A stretch of 64,000 nt of DNA from Kitasatospora aureofaciens. Lineage in GTDB: Bacteria; Actinomycetota; Actinomycetes; Streptomycetales; Streptomycetaceae. The translations under genes and the position numbers were made by a program. The notes beneath the pieces are model-generated. The model ran no database searches, was not told the DNA's origin, and was given only the letters and a program-made list of their open reading frames with translations. The DNA is taken from assembly GCF_001188955.3 (NCBI RefSeq), contig NZ_JPRF03000036.1, forward strand, positions 20,548-84,547. Direction: 5' to 3'. Positions 33,730 to 41,240 of the stretch are shown here, in pieces (the stretch's first letter is position 1; each line of letters begins with the position of its first letter).

Positions 33730-35007
33730 ATGGCGGGCGGTGCGGGAACGGACGGCGCGAGAGCGGGCGGTGCGGTCGGCGGGACGCTGGCGGCCGGCGG
33801 CATGTCCGTCGAACTCCCGCTGTGGAAGGCCATCTCCTACTTCCGGGTGCTGGCCCTGTGCTACGCGCTGCTGCGGTACTTCAACTCCTACCTGCACTTC
33901 CTGCACCCGGTCGCCGGCTGGATCTACTTCGGCGCGCTGATCCTCTGGACCCTCGCCAGCACCCGGGCCTTCTCCAACCCGCAGCGCTGCACCTGGTACG
34001 TCCTCGGCTTCGACCTCGCGCTGGCCGTGACCGGCATCGTGCTGAGCGGACTGACCGACGCGCCGGCCCGGATCAGCCACGGCGCTCCCACCCTGCCGAC
34101 CATCTGGGCCGCCGGTACGGTGCTCGGCTTCGCCGCCAAGGGCGGCTGGCGCCCGGCGGCCGCCTCCGGTGCCGTGATCGGGGTGGCCAACATCCTCGGC
34201 CACGGCGGGCCCACCGGCGACAACGTCCACAACATCGTGCTGCTGCTGGTGGCCGGTTGCGCGATCGGGTACGTGATCGAGCTGGCCCGCGCGAGCGAGG
34301 CCACCCTCACCCGGGCGCTGCAGGTCGAGGCGGCCACCCGGGAGCGCGAGCGGCTCTCCCGGGACATCCACGACGGCGTGCTCCAGGTGCTCGCCCTGGT
34401 CCAGCGCCGGGGCGCGGAGCTGGGCAGCGGCGCCAAGGGCAGCGGCGGCACGGGCAGCAGCGTGAACGGCCGCAGCGCCGACGGTACGGACTTCGCCGAG
34501 CTGGGCCGCCTCGCCGGTGAACAGGAGCGCGCCCTGAGGGCCCTGATGACGGGTGGTCCGCTCCCGGCGCAGCGACCGCCGGAGGCCGGGGCCGAGGCGC
34601 TCGACCCGGCCGGGCCGCGCGACCTCACCGCGCTGCTGCGCCCGTACGCCGGCGAGCGGATCACGCTCTCCGCCCCGGGCACCCCGGTTCTGCTGCCGGG
34701 CCCGGCGGCGGGCGAGCTGGCTGCGGCGGTCGGTGCGGCCGTCGACAACGTCCGCCGACACGCCGGGGAGGGCGCCCGGGCCTGGATCCTGGTGGAGGAC
34801 GAGCCGGAGGCCGTCACGGTCAGCATCCGCGACGACGGCCCGGGCTTCGCGCCGGGGCGGCTCGGTGAGGCGGAGCGGGCCGGGCGGCTGGGCGTCTCCC
34901 AGTCCATCCGCGGCCGGGTGGTGGATCTCGGCGGTACGGCCGAGCTGTACTCGGCGCCCGGGGAGGGCGTCGAGGTCGAACTGCGCGTTCCGAGGAAGGC
35001 CTCCTGA
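33730..35007 (+). CDS. macS: Sensor histidine kinase MacS-like
   Basis: This two-component kinase has 425 residues. After a Gly/Ala-rich start come five or six membrane helices (about 33-195). A HisKA_3 domain follows, with phospho-acceptor His214 in RLSRDIHDGVLQV, and a C-terminal HATPase (about 305-420) with NVRRHA (N box) and DDGPGF (G box). It is paired with the NarL-type regulator downstream, overlapping it by one base. In S. coelicolor the corresponding SCO2120/2121 pair, MacRS, influences morphology and actinorhodin; I assign it by gene order and architecture. The signal is unknown. Confidence 0.85.
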   Translation: MAGGAGTDGARAGGAVGGTLAAGGMSVELPLWKAISYFRVLALCYALLRYFNSYLHFLHPVAGWIYFGALILWTLASTRAFSNPQRCTWYVLGFDLALAVTGIVLSGLTDAPARISHGAPTLPTIWAAGTVLGFAAKGGWRPAAASGAVIGVANILGHGGPTGDNVHNIVLLLVAGCAIGYVIELARASEATLTRALQVEAATRERERLSRDIHDGVLQVLALVQRRGAELGSGAKGSGGTGSSVNGRSADGTDFAELGRLAGEQERALRALMTGGPLPAQRPPEAGAEALDPAGPRDLTALLRPYAGERITLSAPGTPVLLPGPAAGELAAAVGAAVDNVRRHAGEGARAWILVEDEPEAVTVSIRDDGPGFAPGRLGEAERAGRLGVSQSIRGRVVDLGGTAELYSAPGEGVEVELRVPRKAS

Positions 35008-35717
35008 TGACCAACCAGCCGATGACCGATCAGCCGGGCACCGATCAGCCGGGCACCGACCGGCCGGTGCGGGTGATGGTGGTGGACGACCACCCGATGT
35101 GGCGCGACGCCGTCTCCCGCGACCTCGCCGAGGCGGGGCTGGACGTGGTGGCCACGGCGGGCGACGGCGAGGAGGCGGTGCGCCGCGCCCGGGCCTGCTC
35201 GCCGCAGGTCGTCGTGCTGGACCTCAACCTGCCCGGCCTGCCCGGCGCCGAGGTGTGCCGCCAGGTGGTCGCGCACGACCAGGCGGTGAGGGTGCTGGTG
35301 CTGTCGGCCAGCGGGGAGCACCAGGACGTGCTGGAGGCGGTGAAGTCCGGCGCCACCGGGTACCTGGTGAAGTCGGCCGGGCGGGAGGAGCTGCTGGACG
35401 CGGTGCGCCGTACGGCCGTCGGCGACGCGGTGTTCACCCCGGGCCTGGCCGGGCTGGTGCTGGGCGAGTTCCGCCGGCTGGCCGCCGAGCCGGCCCAGGC
35501 CTCGGCGCCGGCCGTGCCTCAGCTGACCGCCCGGGAGACCGAGGTGCTGCGGTTGGTCGCCAAGGGCCTGTCGTACCGGCAGATCGCGGACCGGCTGGTG
35601 CTCTCGCACCGGACGGTGCAGAACCACGTGCAGAACACGCTGGGCAAGCTGCAGTTGCACAACCGGGTGGAGCTGGTCCGGTACGCGATCGAGCGGGGGC
35701 TGGACGAGGAGCTGTGA
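35007..35717 (+). CDS. macR: NarL/FixJ-family response regulator MacR-like
   Basis: This DNA-binding regulator of 236 residues has a receiver domain (about 22-140) with acidic pair VVDDHP and phospho-acceptor Asp72 in VLDLNLPG, and a conserved Lys in YLVKSA. The C-terminal LuxR-type helix-turn-helix (about 165-230) carries LTARETEVLRLVAKGLSYRQIA. The first 20 residues are low complexity, with repeated DQPGT units encoded by a direct repeat (about 35024-35060). Translation is coupled to macS by a TGATG overlap. Confidence 0.88.
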   Translation: MTNQPMTDQPGTDQPGTDRPVRVMVVDDHPMWRDAVSRDLAEAGLDVVATAGDGEEAVRRARACSPQVVVLDLNLPGLPGAEVCRQVVAHDQAVRVLVLSASGEHQDVLEAVKSGATGYLVKSAGREELLDAVRRTAVGDAVFTPGLAGLVLGEFRRLAAEPAQASAPAVPQLTARETEVLRLVAKGLSYRQIADRLVLSHRTVQNHVQNTLGKLQLHNRVELVRYAIERGLDEEL

Positions 35718-35720
35718 GCG

Positions 35721-35747
35721 GGGCCCGGGCGGTTGCCGCCCGGGCCC
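35721..35747. terminator. Bidirectional terminator between macR and the anthranilate synthase gene
   Basis: Arms GGGCCCGGGCGG and CCGCCCGGGCCC (12 bases each) flank a TTG loop, between convergent stops. Confidence 0.85.
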
Positions 35748-35757
35748 GCACGAGTCC

Positions 35758-37716
35758 TCAGCCCCGTACGGCCGTTGCCTCCCGCAGCAGGGCCGCGACG
35801 ATGTCGACGCCGTCCCGGGTGAGCACCGACTCCGGGTGGAACTGCAGGCCCGCGAAGCCGGGGCCGCGCAGCGCGTGGACGTCGCCGGTGGCGGCGTCCC
35901 GGGAGACGTCGACGCCCGCCTCGGCGAGCCGGGCCGCGTCGGTGTCCGAGCAGCGCGCGGTGAAGGTGTTGTAGAAGCCGACCGTCCGCTTGGTGCCGAA
36001 CAGGTCGATGCTCTCCTGGGCGCCCTGGTACGGGACGGCCTTGCGGCCCAGCGCGAGCCCGAGTTCGGCGGAGAGCAGCTGGTGGCTGAGGCAGACCGCG
36101 AGCAGCGGGGCCGTGCGGTCGCCGGAGCGGAGGGCGGCCAGGGCGTCCGCGACGATCGGCCGCAGCACAGCCATCTTGGGGTCGTCGACGAGCGCCGGGT
36201 CGCCCGGGCCGGGGCCGAGCACCAGCGGGCCGCGGTGCGCCGCCACCAGTTCGCGCAGGTCCGGCCGGTCGAAGCGGACCACGGTGACCCGGTGGCCGAG
36301 CGAGGTCAGCAGGTGGCTGAGCATCGAGGTGAAGGTGTCCTCGCCGTCCACGACCAGCGTCGGTTCGGCCTCGGTGACCCGGGACGGCGTCTGCATCCGC
36401 AGCCAGAACGGCGCGAGGTCGGCCCGGCGGGCGTCCAGGGCGGCCTGCACCCGGTGGTCGTCGGCGAGCCGGGGCCCGCCGGGGTGGGGCACCCGGGCGG
36501 GCGCGGGCCGGGCGCCGATCGCGGTGAGCACCCCGGCGGCCTTGGCGTGGGTCTCGGCGACCTCGGACTCCGGGACGGAGTGGCGCACCAGCGTGGCGCC
36601 GACCCGGACGACCAGCCGCCCGGTGGCCGGGTCGATGTCGGCGGTGCGGATGCAGATCGGCGAGTCCAGCAGCTGCCCACCGCTCGCGGAGCGGCCGATC
36701 AGGGCGAGCGCACCGGAGTAGTAGCCGCGCCCGCCGGGCTCGTAGCGCCGGATCACCCGGGTGGCGTTCTGCACCGGGCTGCCGGTGACGGTGGCGGCGA
36801 ACATCGTCTCGCGCAGCACCTCGCGGACGTCCAGCGAGGTGCGCCCGCGCAGCTCGTACTCGGTGTGGGCGAGGTGGGACATCTCCTTGAGCCGGGGGCC
36901 GAGCACCTGGCCGCCGAGGTCGCCGACGGTGCACATCATCTTCAGCTCCTCGTCGACCACCATGGTCAGCTCCTCCAGCTCCTTGGGGTCGTGGAGGAAG
37001 CGGAGCAGCGAGTCGAGGTCGGAGCCGCCGGCCGGGTAGCGGTAGGTGCCGGAGATCGGGTTCATCACGACGGTGCCGCCGCTCTGCCGGACGTGCACCT
37101 CGGGGGAGGCGCCGACCAGCACCCGTTCGCCGGTGTGCACCAGGAAGGTCCAGTACGCGCCGCGCTCCTGGTCCAGCAGCCGGCGGAACAGGGTGAGCGC
37201 GAGTTCGGGGGCGCAGTGTCCGTTTCCAGCTCCGCCGGGGGCCTCCAGGGTGGCGTGGAAGTCCCGCCGGATCACGAAGTTGGCGCCCTCGCCGTTGCCG
37301 ATCTCGTCCTCGATCACCCGGCGGACGATCTCCGCGTACGCCTCGTCGTCCACGTCGAACGCGCCGCCGGACAGCGTGACCGGCAGCTGTGGCAGGGCGG
37401 CCGTGAATTCGGCCAGCGGCAGGGCGTACTGCTCGGTCACCGCGAGGGCCTGCAGCGGGGTGCCGTCGTCGTGCGCCTCGAAGCCGCGCTCGCGGATCTG
37501 CCGGTACGGGACCAGCGCGAGGAGGTCGTGGACCGGCCCGGCGGCCGGGATGCCGGCCCGGACCGGCAGGTCGGCGAGGTGCTCGTAGCTGTCGACGGTG
37601 CCCAGCAGCACCTCGACGGTGTCCGGGGCGTGCCGGGGGGTGCGGCGGTGCAGCAGGGCGAAGGCGGGCGCGCCGGGGGAGGTGAGGCGGGCGAGCAGTT
37701 CGGCGGGGGTGGTCAC
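35758..37716 (-). CDS. trpEG: Fused anthranilate synthase (chorismate-binding and glutamine amidotransferase domains)
   Basis: This makes anthranilate from chorismate and glutamine in one 652-residue chain. The N-terminal component I domain (about 1-420) contains PISGT and the Mg/chorismate motif DEELKMMC. The C-terminal class I glutamine amidotransferase domain (about 450-650) has LAVCLSHQ (catalytic Cys) and QFHPES (His/Glu). The fusion is the TrpEG/PhzE-type arrangement also seen in S. venezuelae and S. coelicolor. It is preceded by a leader peptide with three Trp codons and a terminator, so it is under tryptophan attenuation. The start is probably the GTG at 37714-37716; GGAAGGAAG precedes it. 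It is divergent from DAHP synthase. Confidence 0.93.
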   Translation of the reverse strand: MTTPAELLARLTSPGAPAFALLHRRTPRHAPDTVEVLLGTVDSYEHLADLPVRAGIPAAGPVHDLLALVPYRQIRERGFEAHDDGTPLQALAVTEQYALPLAEFTAALPQLPVTLSGGAFDVDDEAYAEIVRRVIEDEIGNGEGANFVIRRDFHATLEAPGGAGNGHCAPELALTLFRRLLDQERGAYWTFLVHTGERVLVGASPEVHVRQSGGTVVMNPISGTYRYPAGGSDLDSLLRFLHDPKELEELTMVVDEELKMMCTVGDLGGQVLGPRLKEMSHLAHTEYELRGRTSLDVREVLRETMFAATVTGSPVQNATRVIRRYEPGGRGYYSGALALIGRSASGGQLLDSPICIRTADIDPATGRLVVRVGATLVRHSVPESEVAETHAKAAGVLTAIGARPAPARVPHPGGPRLADDHRVQAALDARRADLAPFWLRMQTPSRVTEAEPTLVVDGEDTFTSMLSHLLTSLGHRVTVVRFDRPDLRELVAAHRGPLVLGPGPGDPALVDDPKMAVLRPIVADALAALRSGDRTAPLLAVCLSHQLLSAELGLALGRKAVPYQGAQESIDLFGTKRTVGFYNTFTARCSDTDAARLAEAGVDVSRDAATGDVHALRGPGFAGLQFHPESVLTRDGVDIVAALLREATAVRG

Positions 37717-37787
37717 GAGTACGGCTTCCTTCCGGGGAGGTGGCGAGGCGGTGCTGTTCCGCTCCCGGAGGGCCGTCTGCTCAGACG

Positions 37788-37819
37788 CACGACGGCCGCC
37801 CCGAGGGGCGGCCGTCGTG
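37788..37819 (-). terminator. Attenuator hairpin of trpEG
   Basis: The 15-base arms CACGACGGCCGCCCC (37788-37802) and GGGGCGGCCGTCGTG (37805-37819) lie between the leader stop and trpEG. A second palindrome, CGTCTG-CT-CAGACG (37774-37787), adjoins it. GGCCGTC near 37771 can also pair with GACGGCC in the first arm, so alternative structures are possible. Confidence 0.8.
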
Positions 37820-37824
37820 TTCGT

Positions 37825-37896
37825 CTAGGAACGCGCGATCTGTGGGCCACCCATGGGGGAGGCCCACCACCAGGAGTGGGTGTGGGGCGCGTGCAT
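37825..37896 (-). CDS. trpL: trp leader peptide (23 residues, Trp-Trp-Trp)
   Basis: A 24-codon frame begins at ATG 37894-37896, ends in TAG at 37825-37827 and encodes HSWWWAS at residues 7-13. The three TGG codons lie in a stem formed by GGCCCAC (37861-37867) and GTGGGCC (37842-37848), so ribosome position at the Trp codons would change leader folding. It closely resembles the known S. venezuelae and S. coelicolor trpL peptides, which also have Trp-Trp-Trp. TAGGCT (37903-37908) ends 6 bases before the ATG and there is no ribosome-binding site, so the leader mRNA is probably leaderless. Confidence 0.88.
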   Translation of the reverse strand: MHAPHTHSWWWASPMGGPQIARS

Positions 37897-37943
37897 GGGG
37901 CGAGCCTAGCCGATTCGGCCGGGCGGGTGAGGCCGATGACGAG

Positions 37944-38009
37944 CATTGTCCGAGACGTGTCTCATCCCTCGGGCAATGGTCACGGAACGCTCTCGTGACC
38001 CCGTAGCCT
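37944..38009 (+). promoter_or_regulatory. DAHP synthase promoter region with nested inverted repeats
   Basis: TAGCCT (38004-38009) ends 6 bases before the GTG start, so the transcript is probably leaderless. Just upstream, GGTCACG (37978-37984) and CGTGACC (37994-38000) form a 7-base inverted repeat covering the -35 to -10 interval. Further upstream is a larger near-perfect repeat, CATTGTCCGAG (37944-37954) with CTCGGGCAATG (37968-37978, one mismatch), and inside it GAGAC-GT-GTCTC. These look like regulator-binding sites shared with the divergent trpL promoter. Confidence 0.55.
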
Positions 38010-38015
38010 TGCTGT

Positions 38016-39365
38016 GTGACCGTGACGACTGAGACAACGAGGACTGGCCACTCCTGGCAGTCCCTGCCCGCGGCGCAGCAGCCTGAATGGCCGGACCAAG
38101 AGGCTCTGCGCAAGACCCTTGCCGAGCTCGCCTCGTATCCGCCGCTCGTCTTCGCCGGCGAGTGCGACCAGCTGCGCGCCCGGCTCGGAGCCGTCGCGCG
38201 CGGGGAGGCCTTCCTCCTCCAGGGCGGAGACTGCGCCGAGGCCTTCGACGGCGTCTCGGCGGAGCACATCCGCAACAAGCTGAAGACCCTGCTGCAGATG
38301 GCGGCCGTGCTGACGTACGCCGCCTCGGTGCCGGTCGTGAAGGTCGGCCGGATCGCCGGCCAGTACTCCAAGCCGCGCTCGAAGTCGACCGAGACCCGGG
38401 ACGGCGTGACGCTGCCGGTCTACCGCGGCGACTCGGTGAACGGCTTCGAGTTCACCCCGGAGTCCCGCATCCCGGACCCGGAGCGCCTGAAGCGGATGTA
38501 CAACGCGTCCGCCGCGACGCTGAACCTGGTGCGTGCCTTCACCACCGGTGGTTACGCCGACCTGCGCCAGGTGCACGCCTGGAACCAGGACTTCGTGCGC
38601 AACTCGCCGGCCGGCCAGCGCTACGAGCAGCTCGCCCGGGAGATCGACAACGCCCTGGCGTTCATGAACGCCTGCGGCGTGGCGCCGGAGGAGTTCAAGA
38701 CCGTCGAGTTCTTCTCCTCGCACGAGGCGCTGATCCTCGACTACGAGACCGCGCTGACCCGCGTGGACTCGCGCACCGGCGACCTGTACGACGTCTCGGG
38801 CCACATGGTGTGGATCGGTGAGCGCACCCGGCAGCTGGACCACGCGCACATCGAGTTCGCCTCCAAGATCCGCAACCCGATCGGGGTCAAGCTGGGCCCG
38901 ACCACCTCGGTGGACGAGGCGCTCACCCTGATCGAGAAGCTGGACCCGGAGCTCGAGCCCGGCCGCCTGACCTTCATCACCCGGATGGGCGCGGGCAAGG
39001 TCCGCGACCACCTGCCCACCCTGGTGGAGAAGGTCACCGCTTCCGGCGCCAAGCCGGTGTGGATCTGCGACCCGATGCACGGCAACACCTTCGAGGCCTC
39101 CAGCGGTCACAAGACCCGCCGCTTCGACGACGTGCTGGACGAGGTCAAGGGCTTCTTCGAGGTGCACCGCGCGCTCGGCACCCACCCGGGCGGAATCCAC
39201 GTGGAGCTGACCGGCGACGACGTCACCGAGTGCGTCGGCGGCGGCGACGAGGTGATGGTCGACGACCTGCACCAGCGTTACGAGACGGCCTGCGACCCGC
39301 GGCTCAACCGCAGCCAGTCGCTGGACCTGGCGTTCCTGGTGGCGGAGATGTACCGCGGCCAGTGA
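38016..39365 (+). CDS. aroH: 3-deoxy-7-phosphoheptulonate synthase, class II
   Basis: This is the first enzyme of the shikimate pathway, condensing PEP with erythrose 4-phosphate. It has 449 residues and the plant/mycobacterial class II type. Landmarks are LLQGGDCAE (metal-binding Cys near 70), VVKVGRIAGQYSKPR, KIRNPIGVKLGPT, WICDPMHGNT (His metal ligand) and GGIHVELTGDDVTEC (Glu ligand and Cys). It starts at GTG 38016 without a ribosome-binding site. Its divergence from trpEG places the entry enzyme and the tryptophan branch enzyme under a common intergenic region. The mycobacterial counterpart is aroG (Rv2178c). Confidence 0.96.
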   Translation: MTVTTETTRTGHSWQSLPAAQQPEWPDQEALRKTLAELASYPPLVFAGECDQLRARLGAVARGEAFLLQGGDCAEAFDGVSAEHIRNKLKTLLQMAAVLTYAASVPVVKVGRIAGQYSKPRSKSTETRDGVTLPVYRGDSVNGFEFTPESRIPDPERLKRMYNASAATLNLVRAFTTGGYADLRQVHAWNQDFVRNSPAGQRYEQLAREIDNALAFMNACGVAPEEFKTVEFFSSHEALILDYETALTRVDSRTGDLYDVSGHMVWIGERTRQLDHAHIEFASKIRNPIGVKLGPTTSVDEALTLIEKLDPELEPGRLTFITRMGAGKVRDHLPTLVEKVTASGAKPVWICDPMHGNTFEASSGHKTRRFDDVLDEVKGFFEVHRALGTHPGGIHVELTGDDVTECVGGGDEVMVDDLHQRYETACDPRLNRSQSLDLAFLVAEMYRGQ

Positions 39366-39387
39366 TGCACCGGCCCTGATGTGACGA

Positions 39388-39432
39388 AGGCCCCTCCGGA
39401 TTCGGGTTTCCCGGGTCCGGAGGGGCTTTTTC
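39388..39432 (+). terminator. Intrinsic terminator after DAHP synthase
   Basis: AGGCCCCTCCGGA and TCCGGAGGGGC arms flank a loop and are followed by CTTTTTCG, one of the few clear T-tract terminators in the window. Confidence 0.9.
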
Positions 39433-39449
39433 GCACCCGGATCGCCGGG

Positions 39450-39484
39450 TAAGGTGAGGCTCAGTGAACTAAGGCAAGCCTTAG
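39450..39484. promoter_or_regulatory. Tandem iron boxes (DmdR/IdeR-type operators) upstream of bfd
   Basis: TAAGGTGAGGCTCAGTGAA (39450-39468) matches the DmdR/IdeR box TTAGGTTAGGCTAACCTAA at about 13 of 19 positions. It directly abuts the perfect palindrome CTAAGGCAAGCCTTAG (39469-39484). Two adjacent boxes 50-85 bases before the bfd start fit repression by iron-loaded DmdR1. Confidence 0.75.
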
Positions 39485-39534
39485 TCAAGATCCATTCTGC
39501 GCTTCACCTGCGCTTCACCCCGGGAGAGACCGCG

Positions 39535-39843
39535 ATGTACGTGTGCATGTGCCATGCGGTCACCGAGGACCAGGTGAAGGAGGCGATCGACGGCGGCGCC
39601 GGCACCCCGCGCCAGATAGCCAAGGGCTGCAAGGCCGGCACGGACTGCGGGTCCTGCGTCCGCCGGATCCAGGCGCTGCTCGGCGAGCACGGCGCCCGGC
39701 CCTGTCCGACCGCCCGGCTGGCCGCGAAGCTCGGCCTCGCCGATCCGCAGGTCCAGGATGTTCCGGCACCGGCCGCTCCGAAGCCCGGCCCGACTGCTCC
39801 GCTGGGCCCGGTCGCCCCGGTGGTCCCGCTGCGGGTGGCCTGA
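39535..39843 (+). CDS. bfd: Bacterioferritin-associated ferredoxin-like protein
   Basis: This small 2Fe-2S protein helps release iron from bacterioferritin. It has 102 residues. The BFD-like [2Fe-2S] domain occupies about 1-50 with Cys4, Cys6, Cys38 and Cys41 (MYVCMCHAV and GTDCGSC). A Pro/Ala-rich C-terminal tail not typical of Bfd follows (about 75-102). It is convergent with bfr. Iron boxes lie just upstream, so it is expected to be induced in iron starvation, when mobilising stored iron makes sense. Confidence 0.92.
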   Translation: MYVCMCHAVTEDQVKEAIDGGAGTPRQIAKGCKAGTDCGSCVRRIQALLGEHGARPCPTARLAAKLGLADPQVQDVPAPAAPKPGPTAPLGPVAPVVPLRVA

Positions 39844-39871
39844 GCCGGAAGCCGGAAGCCGGAAGCCGGAA
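39844..39871. repeat. Tandem 7-bp repeat GCCGGAA (four copies)
   Basis: Four perfect copies of GCCGGAA plus a partial fifth (GCGGAA, 39872-39877) begin directly after the bfd stop codon, in the bfd-bfr gap. This is a slippage-prone microsatellite. No hairpin terminator is visible between the two convergent genes. Confidence 0.8.
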
Positions 39872-39887
39872 GCGGAACCAGACTGGA

Positions 39888-40367
39888 CTAGGACTCCGGC
39901 TGCTCGATCTGCTGGGCGATGTAGAGCGCCTCGCCGAGCTTGTCCAGGAGCTCCAGCTGGGTGTCGAGGTAGTCGATGTGGTGCTCCTCGTCGGCCAGGA
40001 TGTCCTCGAAGATGTTCGCCGAGGTGACGTCGTTCTTGGCCCGCATCATCACGATCCCGCGCTTGAGCCGGTCGATCGCCTCGACCTCGATCTGGCGGTC
40101 CGCCTCGAACATCTCCTTGACCGTCTGGCCGATCCGGACGTGGAACAGCCGCTGGTAGTTGGGCAGCCCCTCCAGGAACAGGATCCGGTCGGTGAGCGTC
40201 TCGGCGTGCTTCATCTCGTCGAAGGACTCGTGCCGGGTGTACTTGGCGAGCTTCGTCCAGCCGAAGTTCTCCTGCATCTTGGCGTGCAGGAAGTACTGGT
40301 TGATCGCCGTGAGCTCGGCCGTGAGCTGCTCGTTGAGGAACTCGATGACCTCCGGGTCGCCCTGCAT
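39888..40367 (-). CDS. bfr: Bacterioferritin
   Basis: This haem-containing iron storage protein assembles into 24-subunit cages. The 159-residue chain keeps all standard ligands: di-iron ferroxidase Glu18, Glu51, His54, Glu94, Glu127 and His130, and the inter-subunit haem ligand Met52. I chose ATG 40365-40367, preceded by GGGAGG, over an upstream in-frame start that adds 31 residues unlike bacterioferritins. It is monocistronic and convergent with bfd. I see no clear iron box upstream. Confidence 0.96.
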   Translation of the reverse strand: MQGDPEVIEFLNEQLTAELTAINQYFLHAKMQENFGWTKLAKYTRHESFDEMKHAETLTDRILFLEGLPNYQRLFHVRIGQTVKEMFEADRQIEVEAIDRLKRGIVMMRAKNDVTSANIFEDILADEEHHIDYLDTQLELLDKLGEALYIAQQIEQPES

Positions 40368-40596
40368 GGTGGTGCCTCCCTGCGTTACGTCCTGCGGTGA
40401 CTGCTGCGCTGGGCATCCTGGCACCGTATCGACAGGAATTTCCAGTAAGTTCACACTCACTGGGATATGTGGCGGAATATCCGGTTTGGGTGTTGTCGGA
40501 TGGTGTGCGACCGACCGTTGGCCCGTACGGGCTGGGCGTGAAGCGGGGCCAAGGGGCGCGCGCCGGGGCCCGCCCGCCGTCTGTCACCATGGAGCC

Positions 40597-41226
40597 ATGG
40601 GTCAGTCCGAACGAGAACCGCTTCCGCCGTCTGACCCGAGGCTCCCCCCGGGTCAGCGCGTGCAGCGCGGCTGGCCCGCCCTGCACTACGGGCCGGTGCC
40701 CCGCTTCAAGCCGCTGACCTGGGACCTCCAGGTGTTCGGCGCCACCGCCTCGGCGGAGAAGCACAGCTGGGACTTCGAGGCCTTCAACGCCCTGCCGCGC
40801 ACCACCGTGGTCGGGGACCTGCACTGCGTCACCAAGTTCTCCGTGCTCGGCAACGAGTGGACGGGCGTGTCCGCGGCCCTCCTGCTCGACCTGGTGCCCC
40901 CCGCGCCCGGCGTCACCCACGTCATGGTCTGGGCCGAGTACGGCTACAGCGCCAACCTGCGGCTGGCCGACTTCGCCGACGGGCGCACCCTGCTCGCCAC
41001 CCACCGCAACGGCGAGGCGCTGACCGCCGAGCACGGCTTCCCGGTGCGGCTGGTGGTGCCGGAGCTGTACGCCTGGAAGGGCCCCAAGTGGGTGCGGGCG
41101 GTGGAGTACATGCGGGCCGACCGGCGCGGCTTCTGGGAGGAGCGCGGCTACCACAACCTGGCCGACCCGTGGTGCGAGCAGCGCCACTCCTACCAGGAGG
41201 AGCCGGGCGACGGGCCGCTCCGCTGA
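40597..41226 (+). CDS. Molybdopterin-dependent oxidoreductase, sulfite oxidase-like domain
   Basis: This 209-residue protein consists of a single molybdopterin-binding sulfite-oxidase/YedY-type domain. The conserved motif DLHCVTKFSVLGNEW contains the Cys expected to bind molybdenum; further family marks are the AEYGYSANLRL and VPELYAWKGPKWV segments. No twin-arginine leader, transmembrane helices or dimerisation domain is visible, so it seems cytoplasmic, unlike most YedY and sulfite oxidases. The ATG at 40597 has GGAG nearby but closely spaced. It ends 14 bases before the convergent kinase gene. Confidence 0.88.
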   Translation: MGQSEREPLPPSDPRLPPGQRVQRGWPALHYGPVPRFKPLTWDLQVFGATASAEKHSWDFEAFNALPRTTVVGDLHCVTKFSVLGNEWTGVSAALLLDLVPPAPGVTHVMVWAEYGYSANLRLADFADGRTLLATHRNGEALTAEHGFPVRLVVPELYAWKGPKWVRAVEYMRADRRGFWEERGYHNLADPWCEQRHSYQEEPGDGPLR

Positions 41227-41240
41227 GCCCCCCGATCCCT

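Noticed and set aside
35758..37716. Phenazine biosynthesis (PhzE) gene
   Set aside because: The domain fusion is shared with PhzE, but the Trp leader, the attenuator and the absence of other phz genes point to tryptophan synthesis.
39844..39877. Possible CRISPR-like array
   Set aside because: The units are contiguous heptamers with no spacers, so it is a microsatellite.
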